A stretch of 64,000 nt of DNA from Afipia carboxidovorans OM5 (GCF_000218565.1 NC_015684.1:930001-994000); one strand, 5' to 3'; positions 7,502-16,348 are shown, numbered from the stretch's first letter. Numbers and translations: made by a program. Notes: generated by a model not told the origin, from the sequence alone.

Positions 7502-10471
7502 TCAGACCTTCGCCAGCGCCTTCCATTCGCGCAACGCCTGCGCGTCGCGGGGTGTGACGTCGGGATATTCCGGATCGTCGCCGACTGTGGGCAGGATCTT
7601 CCACGAGCGCGCGCACTTCTTCCCCACCGCCTTTTCCACCACCACGGCGACACCCGGCACCTCGGTGAGCCGGAACGCATCCGCGGGCGGATCGTCGTTG
7701 GTGACCATCGCATTCGAGGTGATGCACACTTCGGCGAGATCGGTGTCGGCGAGGATCGCGAACAGCTTCATGTCGGAGACATAGACGAGCGGCGAGGCCT
7801 CGAGCGAGGAGCCGATGCGCTTGGCCGCACGTTCGATCTCCAGCGCGCCGGTGACGACGCTGCGCACCGCGCGGATGCTCTCCCATTTCGTGGCCAGTGC
7901 ATCGTTGCGATATTTGTCGAGCCCGTCGGGGAAGGTGGTGAGATGCACCGACGGCGCCTCGCTCGCGCGATAGGTGAGCCAGGTCTCCTCGCAGGTGAAG
8001 GACAGGATCGGCGCGAGCCATTTGACGATGGCGTCGCACAGAATGCTCACGGTGGTGAGCGCGGCCTTCCGCGTCGTTGATGACGCCGGGTCGCAATAGA
8101 GCACGTCCTTGCGCACGTCGAAGTAGAACGCCGAGAGTTCGGTGTTCATGAAATTGGTGAGCGCCGCGATCACGTTCTTGTAGTCGAATTCGGCATAGGC
8201 GCGCCGCACCGTGGCATCGACTTCGCTGAGGCGATGCAGCATCAGCCGCTCCAGTTCCGGCATGTCGGCGAACGCGACGCTGTCGTTCGGCGTGAGGTGA
8301 TGCAGCGTGCCGAGCATCCAGCGGATGGTGTTGCGCAGCTTGCGATAGGTCTCGATGGTGCCTTTCAGGATTTCCGGCCCGATCCGCAGATCGTCGGAAT
8401 AATCCGATTGGGCGACCCATAGCCGCAGAATGTCGGCGCCGGACTGCTTGATGACGTCCTGCGGCGCGGTGGTGTTGCCGAGTGACTTCGACATCTTGCG
8501 GCCCTGCTCATCGAGCGTGAAGCCGTGAGTCAGCACCACGTCGTAGGGCGCGCGTCCGCGCGTGCCGCAGCTCTCCAGCAGCGAGGAATGAAACCAGCCA
8601 CGATGCTGGTCCGAGCCCTCGAGATACATCACGGTGTCGCGGCCGCCGTCCACCTTCCGCTCGATGCCGGCAAGGCCCGGGAAATGCACCGGATCTTCCA
8701 GCACGAACGCGTGCGTGGAGCCGGAATCGAACCAGACGTCGAGAATGTCGTCGACCTTCTGCCAGTCCTCGTTGGCGTGGTTGCCGAGGAAGCGCTCGCG
8801 CGCACCCTCGATGTACCAGGCGTCGGCGCCCTCTTTTTCGAAAGCCTCGGCGATGCGCGTGTTGACGGCCTCGTCTCGCAGCAGTTCGACCGAGCCGTCG
8901 CCGTTCTCGCGCGCGAACACGGTGATCGGCACGCCCCAGGCGCGCTGGCGCGACACCACCCAGTCGGGGCGGCCGGTGATCATGCCGGTGATGCGGTTCT
9001 CGCCCTGCGCGGGTACCCAGCGCGTGACGGAAATCGCCTGCAAGGCGCGATGGCGCAGCGTATCGCCTTTTTTCACCTCTCCCTTAATGGCCTTGTCCAT
9101 CGCGATGAACCATTGCGGCGTGTTGCGATAGATCACCGGCTTCTTCGAGCGCCACGAATGCGGATACTGATGCTTGAGGCGGCCGCGCGCGAGCAGTGCG
9201 CCGCGCTCCACCAGCGCCTTGATGATGGTGTCGTTGGCGTCGCCTTTCTCGCCCTTGTCGGTGAGCACGCGGCGGCCGGTGAAGCCCGGCGCCTGCGTCG
9301 TCAGTGCGCCGTTCTCATCGACCGTGTAGGGGATCGCCGCCGAAATGCCGCGCGCTTCGAGCTCGCGTGCATTGTGCATCCAGATGTCGAAGTCCTCGCG
9401 GCCATGGCCCGGCGCGGTGTGGACGAAGCCGGTGCCGGTATCGTCGGTGACGTGATCTCCATCGAGCAGCGGCACGGTGAATTCGTAGCCGCCGTCCAAT
9501 CCCTTCAGCGGATGGCTGCATTCGAGCGCGTCGAGAATGCCGCTGTCGATGTCGGAGGTGCGTTCATAGGACGTGACGCGCGCCTGCTTGAACACGTCTT
9601 CGGCAAGCTTGTCGGCGAGGATCAGAAGGTCGCCGGTCTTCGCCCAGTTGTCGGCGGGCGCGTCGGTGATCTTGTAGAGACCGTAGGCGATCTTCGACGA
9701 GAACGAGATGGCGCGGTTGCCGGGCAGCGTCCACGGCGTCGTGGTCCAGATCACCACCGAGGCGTTGGCGAGACGGCCGAACGCGGCCTTCACCGGAAAC
9801 TTCACCCACACCGTATCGGAGGTGTGGTCCTCGTATTCGACTTCCGCTTCGGCAAGCGCGGTCTTCTCCACCACGCTCCACATCACCGGCTTGGAGCCGC
9901 GATACAACAGACCGTTGGCGGCGAACTTCATGATCTCGCGCGCGATCTGTGCTTCGGCGGCGAACGCCATCGTGGTGTAGGGATGCGCCCAGTCACCGAT
10001 CACCCCGAGACGCTTGAATTCCTCGCGCTGGATGTCGACCCATTTCTGCGCGAACGCCCGGCACTCCTTGCGGAATTCGTTGATCGGCACCGCGTCCTTG
10101 TTCTTGCCCTTGGCGCGGTAGCCTTCCTCGATCTTCCATTCGATCGGCAGGCCGTGGCAGTCCCAGCCCGGCACGTAATTGGAATCGAAGCCCAGCATCT
10201 GCTGGCTCCGGGTCACGAGGTCCTTGAGGATCTTGTTGAGCGCGTGGCCGATATGGATATTGCCGTTGGCGTAGGGCGGGCCGTCGTGCAGCACGAATTT
10301 CGGCCGCCCTTTCGAGGTCGCGCGCAGTTGTCCGTAGAGGTCGATCTCGTTCCAGCGCGCCAAGAGGTCCGGCTCGCGTTGCGGCAGGCCCGCGCGCATC
10401 GGGAAGTCCGTCTGCGGCAGATAGAGCGTCTTGGAATAATCGGGGGCGTCGGTTTTCGGCTTGTCGGTCAT
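7502..10471 (-). CDS. ileS: Isoleucyl-tRNA synthetase
   Basis: This 989-residue class I synthetase has HIGH at 73-76 (GNIHIGHALNK) and KMSKS at about residue 658 (GRKMSKSLGNT). The editing domain lies between them (e.g. VIWTTTPWTLPGNRAI, TGTGFVHTAPGHGREDF), followed by the anticodon-binding domain. It charges tRNA-Ile and hydrolyses Val-tRNA-Ile. The C-terminal region, where many bacterial IleRS bind zinc through four cysteines (KCxRCW...CxRC), reads KKCARSWKILPTV here with only one Cys and no later pair, so the zinc site appears lost. The other domains look intact. It is transcribed with its promoter in the 10472-10735 gap. Confidence 0.97.
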   Translation of the reverse strand: MTDKPKTDAPDYSKTLYLPQTDFPMRAGLPQREPDLLARWNEIDLYGQLRATSKGRPKFVLHDGPPYANGNIHIGHALNKILKDLVTRSQQMLGFDSNYVPGWDCHGLPIEWKIEEGYRAKGKNKDAVPINEFRKECRAFAQKWVDIQREEFKRLGVIGDWAHPYTTMAFAAEAQIAREIMKFAANGLLYRGSKPVMWSVVEKTALAEAEVEYEDHTSDTVWVKFPVKAAFGRLANASVVIWTTTPWTLPGNRAISFSSKIAYGLYKITDAPADNWAKTGDLLILADKLAEDVFKQARVTSYERTSDIDSGILDALECSHPLKGLDGGYEFTVPLLDGDHVTDDTGTGFVHTAPGHGREDFDIWMHNARELEARGISAAIPYTVDENGALTTQAPGFTGRRVLTDKGEKGDANDTIIKALVERGALLARGRLKHQYPHSWRSKKPVIYRNTPQWFIAMDKAIKGEVKKGDTLRHRALQAISVTRWVPAQGENRITGMITGRPDWVVSRQRAWGVPITVFARENGDGSVELLRDEAVNTRIAEAFEKEGADAWYIEGARERFLGNHANEDWQKVDDILDVWFDSGSTHAFVLEDPVHFPGLAGIERKVDGGRDTVMYLEGSDQHRGWFHSSLLESCGTRGRAPYDVVLTHGFTLDEQGRKMSKSLGNTTAPQDVIKQSGADILRLWVAQSDYSDDLRIGPEILKGTIETYRKLRNTIRWMLGTLHHLTPNDSVAFADMPELERLMLHRLSEVDATVRRAYAEFDYKNVIAALTNFMNTELSAFYFDVRKDVLYCDPASSTTRKAALTTVSILCDAIVKWLAPILSFTCEETWLTYRASEAPSVHLTTFPDGLDKYRNDALATKWESIRAVRSVVTGALEIERAAKRIGSSLEASPLVYVSDMKLFAILADTDLAEVCITSNAMVTNDDPPADAFRLTEVPGVAVVVEKAVGKKCARSWKILPTVGDDPEYPDVTPRDAQALREWKALAKV

Positions 10472-10556
10472 GGCGGGGTGAATAGCGCGTTTTGGCGGGC
10501 GGGGGAAACCCGCCAGATGAAAATGTTGCGTCAGGGCCTGATTTTACAGCGGGTAC

Positions 10557-10730
10557 GATCTGCTCTCTCCCCCGCTTGCGGGGGAGAGGTGGAGAGGGGG
10601 AGTGATCGATGGCCGCTGTGGCTTTCCCCCTCCCTAACGCTCTCCCACCGAAAGGGCGTTCACGCCCGTCTTTGACGGGCTATGCGGGAGAGGGGACGAC
10701 ACCCATAAGGGGAGAGGGAAGGGGAAGCCA
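10557..10730. repeat. Family A repeat cluster with nested module (fills the ileS-ribF gap)
   Basis: Tandem family A hairpins (CTCTCCCCC/GGGGGAGAG; CTCTCCC/GGGAGAG; TAAGGGGAGAGG) fill the gap between ribF (which ends at 10736) and ileS. The second hairpin holds a 33-bp module at 10652-10684 that matches the copy at 881-913 at 31 of 33 positions. No gene is seen in this gap. Confidence 0.7.
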
Positions 10731-10735
10731 GAAGC

Positions 10736-11731
10736 CTAACCCGTCACCTTGCCGAGCGTGGGGAAGGAATCCGGGGCGGCGCGCAGCACGGCGCGGGCGC
10801 GGATGCTGTCGTCGTCCATCTGGCGCACCAGCGCGGCGAGGTCGTCGAATTTCCTCTCGGGCCGGAGATATTCGATGAAGGCGACGTCGAGCACCTCGTC
10901 GTAGAGACTGCCGGCGAAGTCGAACAGAAACACCTCGAGCAGCGCGTCGCCGTTGTCGAAGGTCGGGCGGCGGCCATAGCTCGCCACGCCGCCGAGAAGC
11001 TCTCTGCCGCCGCCCCGGCCGACGCGGACGGCATAGATGCCGTGCTGCAGGTCGACGTGGGGGGCGAGGCGGATATTCGCCGTGGGATAGCCGAGATCGC
11101 GCCCGCGCTTGGCGCCATGGATCACGGTGCCGTTGACGAACCACGGGCTGCCCAGCATCGCGGTGGCGTCGCGGACGCGGCCCTCGGCGAGCGCCGCGCG
11201 GATCGCGCTTGACGAGATCGGCATATCGGCAAGGCCGACATGGGTCTGGACGTGAACGGGGATGCCGCGTTGTCTGCCCCATTCGACGAGGGTTGCGGGC
11301 GTGCCGCCGCGGCCTTTGCCGAAATGGAAGTCGTCGCCGATCGAGATGCCGCTGACGCCGAGGCGCTCGATCAGTTCGTGGTTAATGAACTCCTGAGCGG
11401 GTGTGGCGGCGCGCGCGGCGTCGAATGTCAGCACGATCGCGCCGTCGAGTCCGGTGCCTGCGAGCAGCCGCAGCTTGGTGGTCTCGTCGGTGAGGCGGAA
11501 GGGCGGCGCGTCGGGTTTGAAGAAGCTGCGCGGATGCGGCTCGAAGGTCAAAGCAAAGGCTGGCTGATGAGCGCTTTTCGCCATTGTCAGCGCGGCCTCG
11601 ATCACCGTGCGGTGGCCGAGATGGACGCCGTCGAAATTGCCGAGCGCGATCGTCGCCCCGCGCGGGATATCGGCGTTGGGCGTGGTGTCGCGGATGATCT
11701 GAAACGGATTGTTTATCATAAGGCCAGGCAA
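10736..11731 (-). CDS. ribF: Bifunctional riboflavin kinase/FAD synthetase
   Basis: About 331 residues. The N-terminal FAD synthetase (adenylyltransferase) domain has IALGNFDGVHLGHRTVI, with the HxGH-like nucleotide-binding motif, and ISSSAIRAALAEG. The C-terminal riboflavin kinase domain has GTVIHGAKRGRDLGYPTANI and a Tyr/Glu-rich lid region (GIYAVRV). The enzyme makes FMN and then FAD. An in-frame Met four codons in (MINNPFQII, at 11719) is an alternative start. In many rhizobiales ribF lies upstream of ileS, as it does here on the same strand, separated by the repeat cluster. Confidence 0.95.
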   Translation of the reverse strand: MPGLMINNPFQIIRDTTPNADIPRGATIALGNFDGVHLGHRTVIEAALTMAKSAHQPAFALTFEPHPRSFFKPDAPPFRLTDETTKLRLLAGTGLDGAIVLTFDAARAATPAQEFINHELIERLGVSGISIGDDFHFGKGRGGTPATLVEWGRQRGIPVHVQTHVGLADMPISSSAIRAALAEGRVRDATAMLGSPWFVNGTVIHGAKRGRDLGYPTANIRLAPHVDLQHGIYAVRVGRGGGRELLGGVASYGRRPTFDNGDALLEVFLFDFAGSLYDEVLDVAFIEYLRPERKFDDLAALVRQMDDDSIRARAVLRAAPDSFPTLGKVTG

Positions 11732-11918
11732 GCTCGGGATGGTGGAAGTGAGCGATACAAAAGGATGAAGTCAAGGCGACCAAACGGATTAACGGGCTGT
11801 TTAAGCCGGGATGCTAGCAGTTGATCACAGGCTGAAGTGGTGCCAGGGGCCGCGGCTCGATTTGCACCACATGGATATTAGGACGTGCCGTATCACGGGC
11901 GCGAGGGGAAGCTGAGCG

Positions 11919-12311
11919 ATGGCTATGGATTTGTCGATGCCGGTGTTGGTGGTGGATGACTACAACACCATGATCCGTATTATCCGGAATCTGTTGAAGC
12001 AACTCGGTTTTGAAAATATCGACGACGCCAGCGATGGCTCGGCTGCGCTCGCCAAGATGCGCGGCAAGAAATACGGGCTCGTGATTTCCGACTGGAACAT
12101 GGAGCCGATGACAGGTTACGAACTGCTCAAGGAAGTGCGCAGCGACCCCAATCTCGCCACCACGCCTTTCATCATGATCACCGCGGAGTCCAAGACCGAG
12201 AACGTGATCGCGGCGAAGAAGGCCGGCGTGAACAATTATATCGTCAAGCCGTTCAATGCGGCGACGCTCAAGACCAAGATCGACGCGGTGTTCCCGGATC
12301 ACGCGGCGTAA
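11919..12311 (+). CDS. cheY: CheY-like single-domain response regulator
   Basis: This 130-residue stand-alone receiver has the acidic pair D13/D14 (VLVVDDYNT), phosphoacceptor D58 (VISDWNMEPMTG), T88 (MITAES) and K110 (YIVKPF). The DWNMEPMTGYELL and AKKAGVNNYIVKPFNA blocks are characteristic of chemotaxis CheY, which binds the flagellar switch when phosphorylated by CheA. There are no other che genes in the window, so it is an orphan here. Two in-frame Mets at 11919 and 11925 both precede the domain; GAAGCTGAGCG is a weak ribosome-binding site for the first. Confidence 0.88.
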   Translation: MAMDLSMPVLVVDDYNTMIRIIRNLLKQLGFENIDDASDGSAALAKMRGKKYGLVISDWNMEPMTGYELLKEVRSDPNLATTPFIMITAESKTENVIAAKKAGVNNYIVKPFNAATLKTKIDAVFPDHAA

Positions 12312-12344
12312 GCAACTTTCATCAAGATGGAAATGCGGTTCTTT

Positions 12345-12543
12345 CTTCACCTCTCCCCGTTGGGGAGAGGTCGCGAGCCATAAGCGCGTTTACGCGCGTC
12401 TTCGCCACGCATGGCGAGCGGGTGAGGGGGCTCCTGAAATTGCTTGGGGCAAGTCCCCGAATTCTCTCAAGCATCGTACGCCCTCACCCGGAAACGTCGC
12501 TGCGCTCCGCTTCCGACCTCTCTCCACGGGAGAGGTGGCGCCC
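12345..12543. repeat. Long composite family A repeat; occupies most of the 478-bp gap after cheY
   Basis: Outer CCTCTCCCC...GGGGAGAGG hairpin, a variant nested module at 12382-12414, then CCCTCACCC and a second hairpin (GGAA...TTCC) before GACCTCTCTCC. The nested copy has GCGCGT (12384-12389) and ACGCGC (12392-12397) where other copies have GGGCGT and ACGCCC: both arms have changed together so pairing is kept. The rest of the gap (12544-12789) holds the direct repeat at 12598-12630 and the leader of the broken porin gene; no other gene is seen. Confidence 0.7.
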
Positions 12544-12597
12544 AAGCGTTTATTGAGCTTGGGGTTGCTGATTAAGCTCACTCAAACCTGGTCAAGC

Positions 12598-12630
12598 GCT
12601 ATCAGCGCAGCTCGCGCATCAGCGCGAACG
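12598..12630. repeat. 33-bp direct repeat, copy of the 3' end of the HAD hydrolase gene (left copy)
   Basis: Identical at 31 of 33 positions to 13633-13665, which holds the last codons and stop of the HAD hydrolase. On the minus strand the copy encodes FALMRELR followed by TGA; in the real gene the TGA is TGG then TAG. Upstream codons on the minus strand (LARRWMGEGTLT) do not match the hydrolase. The two copies bracket the frameshifted porin. Confidence 0.7.
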
Positions 12631-12789
12631 TGAGCGTCCCTTCGCCCATCCAGCGTCGCGCGAGTGCAACAATCCGTGGACTTCGGCCTTCTCCGCGCGA
12701 AAATTCTGTAGAACTCAAAGTTCCATTTGGTTAGTCAGGGACGCCTGTGGGGCTGCTTCAAGTATATTTAAGAATTCAGGGGGCTGAAA

Positions 12790-13538
12790 ATGCGTTTGCG
12801 ATCAATCGGTTTATTCACTGCACTCACCGTGTTCGATGCAGTCAATTGTGCTTCCGCGGCGGACCTTGCGGTCAAAGCCCCCGTTTACAGAGCACCGATT
12901 GATAGCTGGACGGGAGCCTATGCGGGCATCATCGGCGGCTATGCGACGGGACCGTCGCATTCGGAGCCGACCGGCATTCTCCTCCTCGCCGGCGCTTATC
13001 CGATCGATCTCACCACCAAGGGCGGCTTCGTCGGCGGGCAGCTCGGCTACAACTATCAGTTCGCCAACGGCGCGGTCTCGTCGGCGACATGGCCTGGGCG
13101 GATTTGAGCGGCCGCGCATGCGCCGAACTGGGAGCGGGTTGCTCAGGCCTTCCGAGAGATTCCTATGCGATCGGATCGGTCAACTGGCTCGCCACCGTGC
13201 GCGGTAAGGCCGGCTTCGCCGTCAATCCGCAATTGCTGATCTATGCGACGGGCGGCGCGGCATTCGCCGGCACCAGGGCGACGGATACGTTTATCGACGG
13301 CACCCATGACATCACGGCGAAGGCGACGAGTTCAGGCTGGGTGGTCGGCGCAGGTGGCGAGGTCAAGCTGGCCCGCCAGGTGTCGTTCGGCTTCGAATAT
13401 CTTTATGCCGACTTCGGCAACAAGAGCTACGCCTTCGACAGCTCGCATCTTTCCGGAGGCTTCGCCGGTCTGCCACTCGCCATCGACGCGCATCTCAAGC
13501 TGAACATCGTCAAGGCGTCCCTGAACTATCATTTCTAA
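12790..13538 (+). pseudogene. Omp25-type outer-membrane beta-barrel protein, frameshifted
   Basis: The first frame (12790-13107) gives a signal peptide ending CASAADL, the motif SWTGAYAGIIGGY and GQLGYNYQFANGAV. The second frame (usable from about 13086) continues with DMAWADLSGRA, ATVRGKAGFAVNPQLLIYAT, FEYLYADFGNKSY and a C-terminal LNYHF. Together they make one Omp25/Omp31-type barrel of about 245 residues, as in the intact relative at 25908-26534. The break lies between 13074 and 13086, where only five bases separate GCGGTC from GGCGACATG, so a small deletion is likely. The ribosome-binding site (CAGGGGG, seven bases upstream) and signal peptide look normal, suggesting recent loss or a sequencing error. 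Confidence 0.85.
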
Positions 13539-13540
13539 AT

Positions 13541-13572
13541 GATGGATTGCCGGGGCAAGCCCGGCAATGACG
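13541..13572. repeat. Family B palindrome
   Basis: GGATTGCCGGGG and CCCGGCAATGAC form a hairpin immediately after the porin pseudogene stop. It is a half-length member of family B. Confidence 0.6.
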
Positions 13573-13632
13573 GCTTTCGCTTTCACCAGAAGCGAAACCA
13601 CTTTAGAGCACCGTCGCGAGTGCTCCGGACGT

Positions 13633-13665
13633 GCTACCAGCGCAGTTCGCGCATCAGCGCGAACG
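13633..13665. repeat. 33-bp direct repeat, right copy (3' end of HAD hydrolase gene)
   Basis: This copy contains the last ten codons and stop of the HAD hydrolase on the minus strand. The left copy at 12598-12630 matches at 31 of 33 positions. The arrangement resembles target duplication at the 3' end of a gene, but no integrase lies nearby. Confidence 0.7.
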
Positions 13666-14494
13666 GCGGCTTGGTGTCGCCGAACAGCCGCTGGGTGGCG
13701 GCAGCGTCGATCTCCTGCAGCTCCGCAAATTCGGCTGCGTGAATGCCGCGGGTGATGAACACGCAAGGCAGTCCCGCGCCGTTGGCTCCTGCAAGGTCGG
13801 TGCGCACCGAATCTCCGATCGCCAGCATCCGCTCGCGCGGCACGGGCTGGCCGCGATGCTCCGCCACCAGCGCGAACGCACGTTCGTACGCCGGGGCGTG
13901 CGGCTTGCCGTAGAACGTCACCTCGCCGCCGAGCGTGCGATAGAGTTCGGCGACCGCGCCCGCGCAATAGATCATCTTGTGGCCACGCTCGACGATGATG
14001 TCGGGATTGGCGCAGATCATCGGCAGCTTGCGCGTGAGCGCAGCGTGCAGGATCTCGCGATAATCCTCCGCGGTCTCGACCTCGTCGTCGAACAGGCCGG
14101 TGCAGACGATGTAGCGTGCGTCTTCCAGCGGCGCGAAGGTGACATCGAGGCCGTGAAACACCGGGCCGTCGCGATCGGGGCCAATGGCGTAGAGTGGTTC
14201 GCCGGGGCGCGCGGCGATGTCATGGCGCGTGAGGTCGCCCGAGGTGACGATGGCGTCGTAGCAATCGTCGGGCACGCGCAGGTCGCGAAGCTGCTCTATC
14301 ACCGCCGGTGTCGGGCGCGGCGAGTTCGTCAGCATCACCACCGTGCCGCCGTTGTGGCGGAAGGTCTGCAGCGCCTCGCAAGCCTCCGGAAACGACGTCA
14401 CGCCGTTATGCACCACGCCCCAGATATCGCTGATGAGAGCGTCGGTGTTGTGCACGAGGTCGCGCAAATGCGGAACGAAGCGGGGAAACGTCAT
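13634..14494 (-). CDS. TIGR01459-type HAD-IIA hydrolase
   Basis: 286 residues. HAD motif I is LISDIWGVVHNG (nucleophile D23, acid/base W-G position altered from the usual DxDG to DIWG, as in the TIGR01459 subfamily). Motif II is VVMLTNSPRP, and the C-terminal part has FYGKPHAPAYERA (motif III Lys) and MLAIGDSVRTDLAGANGAGL (motif IV). HAD-IIA members are small-molecule phosphatases of the NagD type. The substrate of this alphaproteobacterial subgroup is not established. The 3' end is duplicated 1 kb away on the far side of a porin pseudogene. Confidence 0.9.
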   Translation of the reverse strand: MTFPRFVPHLRDLVHNTDALISDIWGVVHNGVTSFPEACEALQTFRHNGGTVVMLTNSPRPTPAVIEQLRDLRVPDDCYDAIVTSGDLTRHDIAARPGEPLYAIGPDRDGPVFHGLDVTFAPLEDARYIVCTGLFDDEVETAEDYREILHAALTRKLPMICANPDIIVERGHKMIYCAGAVAELYRTLGGEVTFYGKPHAPAYERAFALVAEHRGQPVPRERMLAIGDSVRTDLAGANGAGLPCVFITRGIHAAEFAELQEIDAAATQRLFGDTKPPFALMRELRW

Positions 14495-14614
14495 GTCGAA
14501 AGTCCGGGGAGGGATGAGGCGCGAGGAACGTCGGCGCGCAAAGGAGGCTCACCCCTGCCACGATGCGGCGAAGAAAGAAAGGCCGCATAAGGCGCGATTG
14601 ATGGAAACGAGTCT

Positions 14615-14741
14615 GTCATTGCCGGGCTTGACCCGGCAATCCATCTTCTTGAAACGACTCTTCGTTTTTGATGGATGCGCGGGTCATAGGCGAGCGGAAG
14701 CGACGCCGTTCTTCGAACGGCTATGCCCGCGCATGACGATT
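14615..14741. repeat. Full-length family B repeat with a covarying nested module
   Basis: The block begins GTCATTGCCGGGCTTGACC and ends CCCGCGCATGACGATT. It is very like the copy at 52496-52584. Inside the second hairpin lies a variant module with GCCGTT (14705-14710) and AACGGC (14716-14721), where other copies have CCCGTC and GACGGG. It fills most of the gap between the HAD hydrolase and the EAL gene. Confidence 0.75.
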
Positions 14742-14762
14742 CTGAATAAACCTAAAACGCCC

Positions 14763-16211
14763 CTAGCTCTGCGCGATCCGCCGCGCGAGCGCCGCGGTGC
14801 CGGAGAGGCGCGTGTCGGCGGCAGCGCGAGCGGGCGGCGTCGCGTTCTCGGCAGGTGTTGGGCTCGGGGCTTTCGGCGGATTGCTGCTGGCGGCAACCGG
14901 CGCGGGCATGGCGGCTTCCGGCCGCAGTGGCCGTGGTGCCGAGAACAGGAAGCCCTGACCGAAGCGCACGTCGTAATCGAGCAGATCGACCACGGCGCGT
15001 TCGCCCTCGATCTTCTCCGCGATCAGGTCGATGCCGAAGCGCGTCAGCAGGTGTGAGAGATCGGCGGCGTGAATGTCGGCTGATGAGGCATCGGCGCGCT
15101 CGAGCAGCAGCGACGCCGGCACCTTGAGGTAGCGCACGCCGCGATCGGCGAGCTCCCGGCCGTCGATCTTGAGGTCGGTGACGTTGTCGATCGAGAACTG
15201 GAAGCCGAGGCGTTTCAGCATCGCGAGATGCTCGATTTCGATCGGGCCGAGCGTGCGGAAGGCGCTCTGCTTGAATTCGAGAACCAGCGCGGGTGCGAGC
15301 GCGCGGTTGGCTTCAAGGAAGGCGATGCATTCGCTGAAGATCGCCGGGTTCGCGAGCGTCGCGCCGGAGATGTTGCAGAACATGCCGACGTCCTTGGCGC
15401 GGACATGTAGCCGGCGCAGTACCTGCACGCAGCGGAACAGCACGGAATAGTCGATCTGGCCGATCTGGCCGCTCGTTTCGGCGATGTCGATGAATTCGCC
15501 CGCGTTGAAGATGCGATCGCTGTCGTCGCGCAGCCGCGAGACGGCTTCATAGAAGCGCACCTTGCGCTGGGGAAGCGAGACGATCGGCTGCAGATAGAGG
15601 TCGATGCGGTTCGCCTGCGTCGCGCTTTTGATCGCGGCGAGAACGTCGGCAAGCGGCGCGGCGGCTGGCGGCAACTCCTCGGCCGCGGCGTGCGGCGTGG
15701 TGACAGCAGCCTCAACGGCGGGTGCGGGTTCGGCCGCAGGCGAGGGCGTAACCGGTGCGGCCTCGTGCGGCTGCGGCGGCAGATGGTGGGCGCTGGCGAG
15801 GCTCGTCGCCGAGGCGAGCAGTTCGTCATGGGTCGCGACCGAGCCCGCGAGATGTTTGATCATCATGCCGAGTTCGCCGATCTCGCTCATCACCGAGCGG
15901 GCGCGGTCCTGCGCCGCCGTGTCGGTCGCGGTGAGCCGCGTTTCGATCAGCGCGAGGCGGCGGCCATATTCCGCGACCTGCCGGGCGAGGTCGGCGGTGC
16001 CATGCGAGAGATCGGTGATCCGGGTGCCGACATCGGCGCCGCGCACCCGTGTCGAGATCACGTTGTAGAGCGCGAGGGAGGCAAGAACGGCGAGGCCCGC
16101 AAACGCCGATTCCCGGATGCTGAGTCCGGTCAGCGCATAGAGAATGAGGCCGAACGACGCCGCGATCAGCACCATGCAGATGGTGATGAAAATCGTCGAA
16201 ACGCGGATCAT
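14763..16211 (-). CDS. Membrane-anchored EAL domain protein with degenerate active site
   Basis: 482 residues. Two N-terminal membrane helices (about residues 5-29 and 36-53) are followed by a coiled-coil-like stretch, an Ala/Pro-rich linker (about 140-195) and an EAL domain. EAL phosphodiesterases hydrolyse cyclic di-GMP. Several metal and substrate residues are recognisable: E in FYEAVSRL, N in MFCNISGATL, E in LEFKQ, K in YLKVPAS, E in IAEKIE and Q in GQGFLF. The signature DDFGTG, however, reads SIDNVTD, with the second Asp changed to Asn and loop 6 altered, and EAL itself is EAV. It may therefore be a c-di-GMP sensor or an inactive regulator. No GGDEF domain is present. Confidence 0.88.
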   Translation of the reverse strand: MIRVSTIFITICMVLIAASFGLILYALTGLSIRESAFAGLAVLASLALYNVISTRVRGADVGTRITDLSHGTADLARQVAEYGRRLALIETRLTATDTAAQDRARSVMSEIGELGMMIKHLAGSVATHDELLASATSLASAHHLPPQPHEAAPVTPSPAAEPAPAVEAAVTTPHAAAEELPPAAAPLADVLAAIKSATQANRIDLYLQPIVSLPQRKVRFYEAVSRLRDDSDRIFNAGEFIDIAETSGQIGQIDYSVLFRCVQVLRRLHVRAKDVGMFCNISGATLANPAIFSECIAFLEANRALAPALVLEFKQSAFRTLGPIEIEHLAMLKRLGFQFSIDNVTDLKIDGRELADRGVRYLKVPASLLLERADASSADIHAADLSHLLTRFGIDLIAEKIEGERAVVDLLDYDVRFGQGFLFSAPRPLRPEAAMPAPVAASSNPPKAPSPTPAENATPPARAAADTRLSGTAALARRIAQS

Positions 16212-16314
16212 GCGGCAGCCACCCTCCCGGCGGCCGCGATCCTAACATCAAGACCGAACAGGCGGAAAGGCGCGGAGACCTCTTCTCCACGCCTCATACA
16301 GAAAGATGCGTAGG

Positions 16315-16338
16315 CAGGGCGGGGTCGCGCCCGCCCTG
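16315..16338 (-). terminator. GC-rich hairpin after the class III aminotransferase gene
   Basis: CAGGGCGGG (16315-16323) and CCCGCCCTG (16330-16338) form a perfect 9-bp stem with a 6-base loop, 11 bases beyond the stop of the minus-strand aminotransferase. There is no T-run, so intrinsic termination is likely but not certain. Confidence 0.45.
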
Positions 16339-16348
16339 TACAATTCCC

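Noticed and set aside
8525..10675. 716-residue open frame on the plus strand
   Set aside because: It is antisense to ileS; the length results from high GC codon bias. It has no family features, and the minus-strand frame carries all synthetase motifs.
10557..10730. Possible CRISPR-like array (regularly spaced short repeats)
   Set aside because: The repeat units are inverted repeats of varying length with no constant spacers, and no cas genes are nearby; they are palindromic interspersed elements.
12256..12633. 125-residue frame after cheY
   Set aside because: It runs through the family A repeat block, and its sequence is repeat-derived with no ribosome-binding site.
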